NCBI GenBank assembly: GCA_024195585.1
Contig: SWBL01000241.1
Span: forward strand, 17,458 to 81,457
DNA length: 64,000 nt
From: Aureobasidium sp. EXF-3400
Taxonomy: Eukaryota; Ascomycota; Dothideomycetes; Dothideales; Saccotheciaceae
Reading direction: 5' to 3'
A program made the position numbers and the translations under genes. This document shows positions 30,304-41,317 of the stretch, in pieces. Each line of letters starts with the position of its first letter. Position 1 is the first letter of the stretch. The notes below the pieces were generated by a model, which was given only the letters and a program-made list of their open reading frames with translations, searched no databases and had not been told where the DNA came from.

Positions 30304-32127
30304 TTAGTCAGACCTGTAGAAGTTGGTCTTCCTTGGATGCATGAACATCGCTGGTGCATAGATTTTGCCATCCCTTTTGACAAGGACTTCGGGCATATCA
30401 TCGTCTGGCTGTTTCTCACCCTTCCAATACGCCATGGTTCGATCCGGCATCGGACTCACCCAATCGAAGCTCCTTCCCCTCACAAAGAAACCTATTGAGG
30501 CTCCTCTTGTATTCACAGGTCCATTCGCAAAGCCATCTGGAAATTGTTCTATATCTCCACCATTGAGCACAAAGTTCAGCTCATCTCTGTTTCTCTCAGG
30601 ATCCTGGAAGATTGGAAGAGGGAGACCGACAAGCTTAAGGCCATGCCAGAGAGCGAAAGAAGGCAATGTGGTCTCCGAAGCTATTCGCAAGTCTTGTCTT
30701 GATTGAGCATGGTGTATTGCGTTCAACAGATTCCAGCTCGCTCGTCCTTGTGCTGGCGGCGAGTGCCAGTAAGGAAGATCTTTGTCCTTTGTGAAGCCAT
30801 AATGCCAATGTCTGAAGGGCCAATCTTCCAACCTTCGCACGTCCATCAGGGTATTGAGGAGTAGCAGGTCTGCGGGCTCTCCGATACCCCATTCCCAGTT
30901 CGCCTCGGTGTCGTAAGGCTTGGGCGATGGCGGCTTGGGACCAATGGGCAATATCTCTGGACCAATACGTATGGGCCCCCAGGTACCTGTGCCGTTAGGC
31001 ATTGCTGAATTTATTTTCTGTGTGAAGTCTGCATAAGTGCCATGAAATTGTGGCATGTATGACCAGCTAGCCCGTTCGTGGGATTGTTTACGCGGCTGGT
31101 CTTCACCAAACTTGTCGAAGGCGTCCAGGATCTGTCCGACGTGCTGGGTCACGCGGACATCCATCTCCAGCTGCCAATAATGGTCAAATTCAGGATAGAG
31201 TTGGGAGAAAAGCTGCAAAGGTTGCATCATCTGCCAGAATGGCGAGTGTTCAGAAACAGCTGGATACCAGCTCTCGAGCATTGTAGTATCGAACAAGACA
31301 GCCATATCTCGAAACTCTTGTGGGACAGACTTCTCGAGCATGGATGCGTGGCCAGCATCGTTAGAATGTACATGAGCGTCCAGATCTTTGACATCAACCA
31401 GTAAGAAGACATTGTACTTGCCATAACTGGCGAGAGCAGCTTCAGCCACAATGCTCCGAAGATTTTGCTTATCATCATCTGTGTACGGGTATGTCGACCA
31501 AGCTCTCAGTACAATTGCTTGCTTTCCGTACTTCTTTCTCGCATCTCGGACAGAAGATATCTCTGCTGCGTTTCTCGAGGACCTCGCTGATGGATGATCT
31601 TTCCTGTACTGAAACCGCCGCATGCTAGTAAGGTTGAAATGGTTCGGAAGCCGCTGTGAATTATCAAGAGCACATTGATTTTGCAGGGATCCCCACCTGA
31701 CTTTGTTCCAGTCCACTTGGCTATATTGGTAGCCTTCCTCGGTCTGTCGGAATCCGTACGGCCCATAGCGCTCGTCGACCGTAGTCCAAGATCTACTGAG
31801 ATCCAAGGCCTCGAAAGAACCGGAGATAGGCTCTGGGTATATGGAGAAATCATGGAAGGACGATTGCAACTGATCATTTATGCTTTCGTTTAGGCGCAAA
31901 CCTCGCGGACCGACACATGACACAGGTGGAACATCCAAAGCAGGTAGATCCCAAGCCAAGTCACCTGTAGGCGGAGATCTGTCCCTTTCAAAGGAGGTGA
32001 CAGCAAATGACGAGGAAAGCGCGATCCAGATCAGGAGCAGTCCGACAGACAAGGAGAAGAGTACCACTGTACGTCTGGCCAATCCGAACTTCGGAAGATG
32101 CTGCATTGCGATGGTCCAATGGCGCAT
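30304..32127 (-). CDS. DUF3405 type II membrane protein, glycosyltransferase-like
   Basis: A single-exon protein of 607 residues. A short cytosolic tail precedes one signal anchor (VVLFSLSVGLLLIWIALSSS, about residues 21-40), giving type II Golgi-style topology. The lumenal part matches the fungal DUF3405 family: AIVLRAWSTYPYTDDDKQNL, YGKYNVFLLVDVKDLDAHVH, PEFDHYWQLEMDVRVTQHVG (an acidic EMDVR motif that could be a metal/nucleotide site), WGPIRIGPEILPIGPKPP, EANWEWGIGEPADLLLLNTL and FAKPS-like C-terminal blocks. Possible N-glycosylation sites include NESI, NLTS and NGTG. Enzymatic activity is unproven for the family. It is divergent from a GT15 mannosyltransferase gene. Confidence 0.85.
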   Translation of the reverse strand: MRHWTIAMQHLPKFGLARRTVVLFSLSVGLLLIWIALSSSFAVTSFERDRSPPTGDLAWDLPALDVPPVSCVGPRGLRLNESINDQLQSSFHDFSIYPEPISGSFEALDLSRSWTTVDERYGPYGFRQTEEGYQYSQVDWNKVRWGSLQNQCALDNSQRLPNHFNLTSMRRFQYRKDHPSARSSRNAAEISSVRDARKKYGKQAIVLRAWSTYPYTDDDKQNLRSIVAEAALASYGKYNVFLLVDVKDLDAHVHSNDAGHASMLEKSVPQEFRDMAVLFDTTMLESWYPAVSEHSPFWQMMQPLQLFSQLYPEFDHYWQLEMDVRVTQHVGQILDAFDKFGEDQPRKQSHERASWSYMPQFHGTYADFTQKINSAMPNGTGTWGPIRIGPEILPIGPKPPSPKPYDTEANWEWGIGEPADLLLLNTLMDVRRLEDWPFRHWHYGFTKDKDLPYWHSPPAQGRASWNLLNAIHHAQSRQDLRIASETTLPSFALWHGLKLVGLPLPIFQDPERNRDELNFVLNGGDIEQFPDGFANGPVNTRGASIGFFVRGRSFDWVSPMPDRTMAYWKGEKQPDDDMPEVLVKRDGKIYAPAMFMHPRKTNFYRSD

Positions 32128-33230
32128 TGTTCGATTGCGCCCAACAACTGATCAAGGTCTTATCCGACACAGCCCAGAGATGGCCCGACCTGGGTTGCCT
32201 TTCAAAGAAATTCTCAAAGTGTCCTGAGAACGATTGAAAGAGCTTGGGGATTTTCGAGATCAGAACGATCACGTTCTGGTGAAGTGGATAACATCGTGTC
32301 TTGGACGTTGAACTTGGCCTTTTCGATCGTTCGCAACTCCTCGATGGCTCCATATCCTGTCTAGGACCATGATTCAGGATTTGACTACTGCAGGCAGAGT
32401 GGCTCCACTCGCCAAGTCGTAGGATTCATCTATGTTGTGCCAAGTCTTCGGAGAGGAGACGTAAAGATGTCGATTGGTGAGCCTCATCTTGGCTCTGTTT
32501 TTGCAGGATGAGATTAACTCTTGGCTCGGACATAACTCCTTCAAGAATGCACAAGCTCTCTCAAAGCATGTCGAATATGAACGAGAGAAGGCGTTGAGCT
32601 GTAACGCGGATCGCTCATCCTACATCATGCATTCAACGACTGCGCTTCGTAGACTGTGTATACCTAGGTGATGGTGGTGGGGGTAAAGCATGTAGACATA
32701 ATTCAGCTTCTGCGGCAGGGGGAAGAAATGGACGGGGACAGATCGCGGAGTTGTTATCTTATCGGATCTCGGATTTACTCCTTTCGGCCAAGGCGCTAGC
32801 CAAGCCATCTCGATCTTAGTGTTTATTTCCGTCCTCCTGCGCTCGCAAGATCCAGTTATGCATCATCGTATCGACTTGCATTTTGTCCTTCACACGTGTG
32901 CACGATTCCAAAACGAACAAGCTAAGCACCTAATCAGCTGGCCTGTCAAGGCTACGACAGTGAAATGTTGCAATGCCGTTGAAGAAGGGCCTTTCAGCCA
33001 AACCAGACACTCCTCAACTGTCGATTGAGGTGGGGTCGCGCTCGTGTTACAATACGCGTCTGCAAGTCTGTACGATCACCGGGCACAGCGCGAGTTAAGG
33101 AATCCTTCAGCTGCGCCGCAGCGTTATGTCTAATGTTTCTGATGCATCCTTCGAGTAGCTGCGCCCCATCTTTGGGTCCCTCTTTCCTTTAGTTTCTACT
33201 GTGTCTTTCTTCTACGATTCATAATGCATC
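32128..33230. other. Divergent intergenic DUF3405/GT15
   Basis: About 1.1 kb containing both promoters. Only short frames without similarity are present. No repeat or RNA gene is recognised. Confidence 0.5.
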
Positions 33231-34481
33231 ATGCGATTACCCTCGTGCTCGGTGAACGGCACCACAAAGCGATACGCTCTTGCCGTCTGCTTGGTATTCT
33301 TACTTGAGATCTGGTACCATCTCTCAAGTCTGTCAACAAAACAACCACAGATTCATGTCAGCAAAACACCGCCTTCAAATTGTCGGACAAAAGAGAACAC
33401 TACGGATTATGATGCACTAGATGATCGACAAAATGCAACGGTAATGATGCTAGCCCGAAATAGCGACCTCGAAGAAGCTGTGCAAGCTCTCACGTCGTTT
33501 GAGTTGCAATTCAACCATCGATATTATTACCCAGTTGTGTTTTTAAACGACGCGCCCTGGACTGAGGAGTTCATGCAAGGGGTATCGAGCGTCGTCAGCG
33601 GCCAGACCATCTTCGACACAATCTCCCCCGAGATGTGGGGTTATCCAGACCATGTTGATCAAGACGCCGCTCGAGCACAAATCAAGGAGCAGGGAGACCG
33701 AGGAATCGTCCATGCAGGACAAGAAAGCTACCACCACATGTGCCGTTTCTACTCCATGTCCGATCCTTCATTTCTGGCCTCTCATCCACACGACTGACAC
33801 TTGTTCAGGAAATTCTACGATCATCCCGCGATACAACCATACAAATGGTACTGGCGCATTGAACCTGGCATCTCCTTCGTCTGTCCTATCAACTTCGACC
33901 CCTTCGTATACATGTCACGCGAAAACAAACGCTACGCCTATGTGATTGCACTGCAAGAAGTCGGCTCCACAGTCCGCAGTCTCTATAGAGTGGTCAGCGA
34001 TTACAAAGACCGCATGAACATAACACCATCTCGATACTGGAACGCCTTGGTCGACCCGTCATGGGCACCTCTTCCCATACGCTGGCTGTTGCGTCTAGCG
34101 CCCTACCGCGATGTCAATGGCGACGAATGGAACCTCTGCCACTTTTGGAACAATTTCGAGATTGCAGATCTGGACTTCTTCCGCGAAGAGAGTTATAGGC
34201 ATATGATGGAGCATCTTGACAACCTCGACGGGTTCTATTACGAGCGCTGGGGCGATGCTTCTGTGCGGTCTTTTGCGGCCACTTTGCTGTTGAAGCCAGA
34301 AGAGATACGTTACTTTGGTGATGATATATGTTATTGTCATGGCGACTTTTGCTCGCCGGGGACGAATCTGCTAGACGCGCAGACGAGTTGTCCTCTAGAG
34401 AAGCCGGTCGAGGGAAGAGATTGGAAGGGCGTATTCAATCAGATGTGTCATGAGAAGTTTAAAAAAGCTAATGTGTTATGA
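33231..34481 (+). CDS. Kre2/Ktr-type alpha-1,2-mannosyltransferase (GT15)
   Basis: Model join(33231..33757, 33809..34481), 399 residues, the usual size. The intron uses a weak GTCCGA donor, a CTGAC branch and a TTCAG acceptor. Splicing is required to join HHMCRFYS to KFYDHPAIQPYKWYWRIEPG. A signal anchor lies at about residues 15-32 (YALAVCLVFLLEIWYHL). GT15 hallmarks are the NSDLEEAVQALTSFE start, PVVFLNDAPWTEEF, YKWYWRIEP, CHFWNNFEIADLDFF, the catalytic-loop YERWGDASVRSFAATLLL, and YCHGDF. It transfers mannose from GDP-mannose to O- or N-glycans in the Golgi (family knowledge). Confidence 0.88.
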
Positions 34482-34787
34482 ATGTATACGAGGAACTCAC
34501 ACGCAATCCTATCGCTGTACCAATCCATTTTGTGTAAGAATGACCAATTGATGTATTGCTTGAGATTTCTTGCAGGTCTGTGGCTATGTTATATGAAGAT
34601 TCCTGATATGCTTAGAAGGGACAAGAGCATCATTACACTGTTTCAACGCTCAATTCCTTTTCCTTGGAACATGAGCCGCTTACGTCACACAATGTCTGCC
34701 TAGAGCATCTACTTTCTCAGTTGTCGACATGAACCGCAAGACATACTTCCAAAACGACCTTACATCTTGCCTGAATCAAACGAACAG
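34482..34787. other. Short intergenic region
   Basis: About 300 bases between GT15 and the DUF3632-like gene, both plus strand. No supported feature. Confidence 0.4.
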
Positions 34788-35861
34788 ATGTCTGGACAAC
34801 CTACCATGGATCACAAACTACCCTATACTTACCACGAAGACGCCTACTGGGCCGCAGAGGATGAGGAAATAGACCTATTCGCAGATCTTGTGGTAGCCTG
34901 TGCAGAAGGACATCTGAGCCCTCTTGCTGCCGCTCAAAAGATCACATATACTTTAGCGAGCGAAGCATGGAAGAACAAGGCCGAAATCGACTTGGAAAAC
35001 AAAGATAGGCCGTACTCCAATCACGCCACGCTAGTTGCTGTCTTGATAGGCAGCTGTATTTCCGCCTTTCCTCCACACAGTGTGGTGCATGATAGGCTTT
35101 TTGATATGCTCGAGGATTTCCTCCGAGTGGAGAGGCAGCAGATACCAAATGAGCTTCTCGACCGCACAGGAAAGGTGCGGTGTGAGAACTACAGATCACT
35201 AGATTTGAGGCCAGTGGTCCCTTTATGGGAAGACTTGCGGCGACTCTCGTTCTCATCGAGCTGCGAGTGGCTGGCAGAAATCGGCGGTATATGGACAGGG
35301 GTGGAGAAGTGTGGCAGCCGCGAACAACAGCGATGGCGAAATCTCTCGTACTTTTTTGCTCGGCTGGAAATCGAGGGGATTGAACGTATGGGCTGGCACA
35401 GTCCGCTGCAACGATTACTTCCAAAATATAGACTTGATGAGAAGACGCTTGGATGGTCAGGATACCTGGCGGGTCAAGTCCTAGCCGCAGCTCAATGGTT
35501 CGTGCCTGAAGGCCACGCGTTATGGGTATGGCGGACTTGCTGTAGTTGCGAGAAGATGCTCAAGAACGACTTTCGGCTAGCCGCTGCAGAAAATTTGAGT
35601 GGTGGCGCACCACTGAACAACCATGGAATAGAACAGACCGCCATGGAGGACCGCAGCGGTAGGACGGCAGAAGATGAAGCATTGGTCAACCTTGCGCTAT
35701 CAGAAGGTTGGTTATGGAATCTGGAGAATTGGAAAGTATGGAAAGCAGCCTTCAAACAGATTGAAGAGAGAATCGACGACGTGAGGGTTCACGCCATTGT
35801 TCGGAGAGAGGCGTACAAAGCTCGAAAGATCATGGAAGAGATGGAGATGTCGATCAGTTAA
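34788..35861 (+). CDS. DUF3632-like hypothetical protein
   Basis: A single-exon protein of 357 residues. ATG 34788 (MSGQPTMDHK) is the first Met in frame; the open frame itself begins slightly upstream at a non-ATG codon. The layout fits the fungal DUF3632 family: an N-terminal acidic region, LPFA-like LVVACAEGHLSPLAAAQKI, then WLAEIGGIWTGVEKCGS, an aromatic GYLAGQVLAAAQWFVPEGHALWVW block, and a C-terminal WLWNLENWKVWKAAFKQIEE helix ending in EAYKARKIMEEME. The protein is soluble, largely helical and of unknown function. Members are often multigene and variable between isolates. Confidence 0.6.
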   Translation: MSGQPTMDHKLPYTYHEDAYWAAEDEEIDLFADLVVACAEGHLSPLAAAQKITYTLASEAWKNKAEIDLENKDRPYSNHATLVAVLIGSCISAFPPHSVVHDRLFDMLEDFLRVERQQIPNELLDRTGKVRCENYRSLDLRPVVPLWEDLRRLSFSSSCEWLAEIGGIWTGVEKCGSREQQRWRNLSYFFARLEIEGIERMGWHSPLQRLLPKYRLDEKTLGWSGYLAGQVLAAAQWFVPEGHALWVWRTCCSCEKMLKNDFRLAAAENLSGGAPLNNHGIEQTAMEDRSGRTAEDEALVNLALSEGWLWNLENWKVWKAAFKQIEERIDDVRVHAIVRREAYKARKIMEEMEMSIS

Positions 35862-36400
35862 AGAATTCATGGATGTTCTATTCTAGAATTTAGCCAGACG
35901 AGTCCAAGCTCCACGTGTTCAGTGTTGCGTGAGAGATCACGCCAGCGCGAAGCTATTGTTCGGTTCTCTGAACTCTCTGGCAAAATCCTGTGCTGTCAAT
36001 CGCCGGGTGGTAGAAAGGTGAACGCTTTGGAAGATTTCATGCGAAATGAGTCGAGAGAGCCAAGAGGGGGCTTTCGTAAATAGTGGGGTTTCGGGATTGG
36101 TGGCGTCGTTACTGAATCAGGCCACATGGCCGCGGCTGCCTTGACATCAACACGCGCTGCGACTTCACGAGTCAAGAAATCCATCGATGCCTAGACTAAT
36201 TTCCGTGGATGGACATGATCCAGAAGACTGAGGCTGTAATGGCAGGCAGATGCCTGTATGACTTTTCGAACTGAGAATCTCCAGCACGGACACGGAAGAA
36301 TGCATAAGTACCTCGTGCCCCCCTCTTCCCCTCTACGACGTCTACAGCAAAGCAGCAGCCCTCTTTTATTGTATCCCTCACCACATCGGCGCAAACTTAC
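35862..36400. other. Intergenic upstream of the DUF4246 gene
   Basis: About 540 bases; a C/T-rich leader directly precedes the ATG at 36401. No other gene. Confidence 0.45.
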
Positions 36401-38787
36401 ATGACCAAAGAAGCACATGCAGCAAGGATGGCAAACCACCAAGCATCTACGCCTGCGAAGTTTGAGTGGTCATGGATCAGCGAAGACAAGCTCAGCGAAA
36501 TGAGACCCTGCGTGGCAGAAGACGGCAGAGTTCTCCTCCCTGGGTTTGGCAGGCCTGTCAACGATATGCTCGAAGAATCGACCCCGAGCTACAAACGCCC
36601 AGACCAGATGAATCTGTACAATCGCTATCCCAATGCACTTCAGGAATGGAGTCCGGAACCGCTCACGGTACGCGAGCGAAACATGATGCAAGTCATCAAT
36701 GCAATCACCGACAAACCTGATTGGAGAAGAAAGGTCTTTGACGAGACCATTATTGCCAAATGGAGAGCTGAAGCAGTCACTGAGGAGGGACAAGGTTTTA
36801 CCGAAAAGATGTTTGACTACGTGAGTTTTGTGCTTCTAAAACCTCCTCTACAACATGACTCGCTTACGGAAATAGTGTTTGGCAGAGCTTCAAGACAAGG
36901 CTGGCCAGCACCAAGAAGACAACTTGACTGCCGTACTGGACTCCGAGTGGGCTGTAGTCAAGTCGGATAGCATTATCTCCGCAGAATTGAAGGAAGAACT
37001 CAAAAGTGCTGTGGCCCCTCTCGAAGGTGTCCCGGAGACCATCAAAGACTGGCACCCTGGTTCCAACGAACAGGTCCTTGATCTGGTTCATCCGTCTCTA
37101 TTCCCATTGATTTATGGTCGATCAAGAATTCTTCCCACTGGTACTGTCGCCTTGGAAGACTGTATTCAGACTTCCGGCAAAGGTGAAATCATCCCAAAAC
37201 CTAGCGATGATGAATGCCTACTGGGTGAGAAGCAAACTTGGTCCTGGAGCCGCGCTGAAGAAGTCACTTACTGGTCCAATCGCTTCCAGTGGCTTCCGAG
37301 CAATGTGAACTTTGCAGAAGGCGACGGTGTCAAGATCACGAGTTACATCAACAACCTTCACCCAGTACATCACAGATCTATCTATCCGGTCATCGAAAAG
37401 TTCGTCGCCAAATCAATCCCTGCATGGGACCTCGTACTTTCATCGTACGTCACCCGACGTGTTGACCACCTTCGTGTCCCCATGAAGAGTACAGAGTACG
37501 AGTTTCCTTGGGGTGAAGATCTCGAGGTTCCTGACCATGTGGGAAGCGAGTTCAACGAAGACGATGACGAATACTACGCAGCCAGAGACCAATGGGTAAG
37601 TGCAGCTCTTGCTCTTTATAAAGGAAGATGTCGAAGCACGAAGAAGATACAAAATACTCTTGTTCGTCTGGGTTATCCTAGGAATGGAGTTCGCCAATGG
37701 GTATGATACCCCGTACATTCCCGGTGTGCTAAGTCAAGCACTGCGTACAGCTCAGAAGGCTTGCAAGGGAGAAGATGTGTGACGATCTCCAGAGATAGAG
37801 AGCTTCCAATTGGAGGCATCTTGTCGCCGCCTCTCCTGATTGTTCTCCTGATCTGAGAGACTTTGTCCTGTTCTGCGATCTGCGACCTGCCCGCCGTGAC
37901 GGGAGGAAGCTAGCAGCCACAGACTTGACACGCGGAAAGATCATGCAAGGTGTGCTCAAACTATCTAAACAAATTGTGCTAACACATGTGCCATTCAGAT
38001 CGAAGATCACCGCGTCCTCATCAAGCCGGATGCGCGTACCTACGAGTCCGCCATCAGCCAAGGTAGGCGCGATCTAATGCCTATCAATCTGCGCGAACAT
38101 TTCAGGAAGTCCGGTATCCAGGTTATTGTCAAGCTGGCCAACATACATCTTACACCTTCCAATCCAGAATATTCTGGCGGTAGCTGGCACATCGAAGGCA
38201 AGCTCAATGAGCACATCTGCGCAACAGCTCTTTATTACTACGACAACGAAAACATCACAGAGTCACATCTGGCATTCAGGTCCAAGGTCTCAACCTACGA
38301 TATACGAGAACGCGACTACGCCCAGGACGACAACAGTGGTGTATGCTACCTCTTCGGTATCGAGCGGGAGGGCCCAGGCGTCCAAGAAATCGGACAAGTG
38401 ACCACAAATGAGGGACGCCTGCTGGCTTTCCCTAATGTGCTGCAACATCAGGTTCAGGCCTTCAAGCTCGCCGATCCTACTAAGCCAGGTCACCGCAAGA
38501 TCCTCGCCCTCTTTTTGGTCGACCCATTCCAACGCATCATCAGCACAGCGAACGTGCCACCTCAGCAACGAGAATGGTGGACAGAGGCTGTTCAAGGATT
38601 AGATTGCAAACTGGACAAGCTGCCCGCGGAGCTGCGTCATCAGGTCATGTCGGAGGTGGATGACTTCCCTGTCAGCCTTGACGAAGCGAAGAAGTTGAGA
38701 GAGGAATTGATGGACGAGAGGAGAGCCTTTGTGCGTGACTTCAACAACAAGTACCAAGAACACACCTTCAACTTCTGCGAGCATTGA
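36401..38787 (+). CDS. DUF4246 family protein
   Basis: Model join(36401..36820, 36876..37595, 37999..38787), 642 residues, all phase 0. Conserved blocks are TVRERNMMQVINAITDKPDW, MFDYCLAELQDKA, VLDSEWAVVKSDSIIS, LVHPSLFPLIYGRSRIL, FQWLPSNVNFAEG, SYINNLHPVHHRSIYPVIEK, then VIVKLANIHLTPSNPEYSGG and SWHIEGKLNEHICATALYYY. The latter resembles a 2-oxoglutarate/iron oxygenase core: a His in SWHIEG and later His/Arg in LQHQVQAFKL and GHRKILALFLVDP. Enzyme activity has not been established for the family. The second intron is 403 nt, much longer than any other in the window, and has a GTAAGT donor and GCTAAC branch. ATG 36428 is an alternative start. Confidence 0.82.
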
Positions 38788-39215
38788 ATAAGCAAGACTC
38801 GTAGTTTCCTTGACCTCAGAGCCGAGCGTATAGCACGATTTTCTGTGGGAAGCGATTGTCGAAACATTGATACATAAAGACGAGATCATATGTATGCCCT
38901 TTGCGATTGTCTTGTCATGATGTTCTCACTTCCCACGCCGACTTACCTTACCATTCAGAACTGCACACGCTGCCGGAAACTCCACCGATTGTGGCGCACC
39001 AACAGCTAACTATAGCACTTGAAGAAAAAGTGCCCGTAATTGGGGTGTATGAAATCATTCGAATTGCTCGGTTTGCCTCTGCTAAGATGCTTTCTTTATA
39101 CTATCAACATTGACATCCCGAGATTTTTCTAAATGCTCAGGTATCTTCGATTTGTGTGTAGTTTGTCGCAGTGCTTGTCATTTACACATGCTGACTGCTT
39201 CTAGCAGATCGCAAG
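38788..39215. other. Convergent intergenic region
   Basis: About 430 bases between the 3' ends of the DUF4246 gene and the acyltransferase gene. Nothing else seen. Confidence 0.45.
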
Positions 39216-40980
39216 TCAAATCACCAAACTCATCATGAACTCCTTCATGCATTGCAAGAAAGTCATTGCTTCGCCTGACGAATAGCTGCCATCACAATAA
39301 CTCAAGGACAGAGAGGTTGTTCCGTTCCAACCCTCCATGCGCAATAAACTATACAAGTCAGCCGACTTGATTCGAGACCGAGGCGAAACACTCAAGGGAA
39401 AGAGGTGGAGAGACTTACATTCCTGGCTCATACGTGTCCGTGAGAAAGACTACATTATCAACTTTCAAGACTCGAGTTCCATCCCGAGTCATAACAGTTC
39501 TCGGGATGTATAGATCATTCAGACCATCGCTTGCAAAGATCTTTCAATCAGTCACATCAGTAATCGTTCAATACATGCGGATGTCACAAAGCGACAAACT
39601 CACCGGTACGACTTTACCATCAGGTTCAGTTTCGCTCCTGTGTGGTAAGATAATCAGCAATCAGCTCTGATCTAGGTCATAGAAAGCAAAGACTCTTACG
39701 ATTCCATAAGAGCCGAAAGAAAGTTATCCTTCGCAAGACCCAACGGCAAGAGATACGGCTTATTAAGCCAACGATCGTAAGCAGTCTTGGTCGTTTTCAT
39801 AGCACCTATTAGGCCACTGATAACAGCATCCTTGTTGCCAAAGTCTAAGACATACTGTTCGAGGTTTTCGAAAACAACCACTGCACAGGCTTGACAACTG
39901 CCATACTGTGTGTCTGCAAATCCTTCTCGCAAGTATCGTCGTCCGTTGACGGGCAGTGGCATGATGACCGATCGATTCGAAAGGACTTCCTTGGGGATTG
40001 GACTAAGCTTTAGTAAGGTTAATAATGTTGCTGCTTGACCGAGATGAGTTATCGTGTATTCAGCGCCTACGCGAGTCTTCACTGCTTGAATAATTTTGTG
40101 GCATTCAGAAGGGGTCAACTGAAGCACAGCCGTGTCGGGGAATCCTGGATCTGTTCCGATTGTCATGGCATGACTTGACTAAAGAGCTATTAGCCAATGC
40201 CATACTACCAAAACGTCGTGAAAGCTGGAAACATACACCAAAGTTGAACATGATTGACACGAATTCTTCGAGGCTGTTATCGTAATCTTTGCCCAGGGTT
40301 TGTGGATCAATCTTCAAGGAGTCGAGGATTGGCGCACTCAGATTATCGATCTCACTGCCCCAGTCGTATTGCGCATCCTCCAGGTCTTGTCCAACGCTGT
40401 CAAGGAAACGACTAACAAAGTGTCGTGCACTAATACCATCCCAGTAGATATGGTTGAAATGAACCAACATCTCAAGAGAAGAGCCTTTGGTGATGAGCGT
40501 ATCAGTATCTGACACATCAGCTAGAATGTAGACGGTAAAGGAATCAGATGACTTTTTCTGAGACTTCCTCTTAGACACAATATCTCGTCTCAACTCCAAA
40601 CCACTTTGACTGGTCGCACGAATTTCAACACTCTGTTGAGCCCAAGAAACCGCTTCCTCTCTGTCAGATGGAGGTGTATACCGAAGCAAAGGACCAAACT
40701 GCTCATCCCAGAATGCTTTGCAAGCAATATTGGGACGCTCAAATCGTTCCTTGAGTAGACCGTGAACAAGTCGCTGCTTGAGCGAGGTAAGTGTAAAAGG
40801 ATGTTGTATAGTCGCCTTGAGCAGAATGTAACAGTCGTATTGACCTCTGGCGTTTTCTTTGCGAAGACCAACCCAGTTCTCGGTGCCGTTTCCTCGTCGT
40901 TGCACTGAGCCAGTTGCATCGTGGACTTTGTGCCAACGATACTTGGCTGGTTCGACTGTCTTCGATTCGATTATTGCCAT
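39216..40980 (-). CDS. HXXXD acyltransferase / condensation-like protein
   Basis: Five exons on the minus strand: 40237..40980, 39700..40178, 39604..39637, 39419..39540 and 39216..39348, giving 503 residues with consistent phases. One exon is only 34 nt. The active-site motif HIYWDG in MLVHFNHIYWDGISARHF fits the HxxxDG signature of CoA-dependent acyltransferases and NRPS condensation domains. The N-terminus (YRWHKV, NWVGLRKEN) and overall length recall Tri3/alcohol O-acetyltransferase-like fungal proteins. A C-terminal segment with GWNGTTSLSLSYCDG and SYSSGEAMTFL closes the fold. It probably acylates a small-molecule hydroxyl in the cytosol; donor and acceptor are unknown. No polyketide or peptide synthetase lies nearby. 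Confidence 0.7.
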
Positions 40981-41317
40981 TTCTGGGATGTTTAGGGAGT
41001 GGTTCTAACACTATACGTTGGACAAAGATGTTGTGATATATGAGAGAGGATGGAAGGATTGTTATCTGTGGCTGGGGATCGTCAAACGCTAAACCACAAT
41101 CAGAAGGTACGAACAGGACCATTGCAAGTTTGAAAGTTGTGTGTATACAGCTCCTCTCTACTGCTTGTCCATTGCAACCTCGAGCTTGGCCTGGGAAGTG
41201 AGTTTGTCAACCCTTCTGATCAACCTTGGACGTGCTCGAATACCCACTGCCAGGAAAACAAAGCCCTTCTAGTAACCATCTTCTTCTTTTCTCTCTACTG
41301 ATAACAACCCCATTATT
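40981..41317. other. Intergenic promoter of the acyltransferase
   Basis: About 340 bases between the acyltransferase start and the stop of the next minus-strand gene. No feature beyond presumed promoter and 3' UTR. Confidence 0.45.

Noticed and set aside
37600..37782. 60-residue frame inside the DUF4246 intron as a separate gene
   Set aside because: It starts within the intron right after the donor, has no match to the family, and ends without features. More likely chance.
39216..40980. Secondary-metabolite cluster around the HXXXD acyltransferase
   Set aside because: No polyketide synthase, peptide synthetase, terpene cyclase or P450 is visible within the window, so the cluster reading is unsupported.
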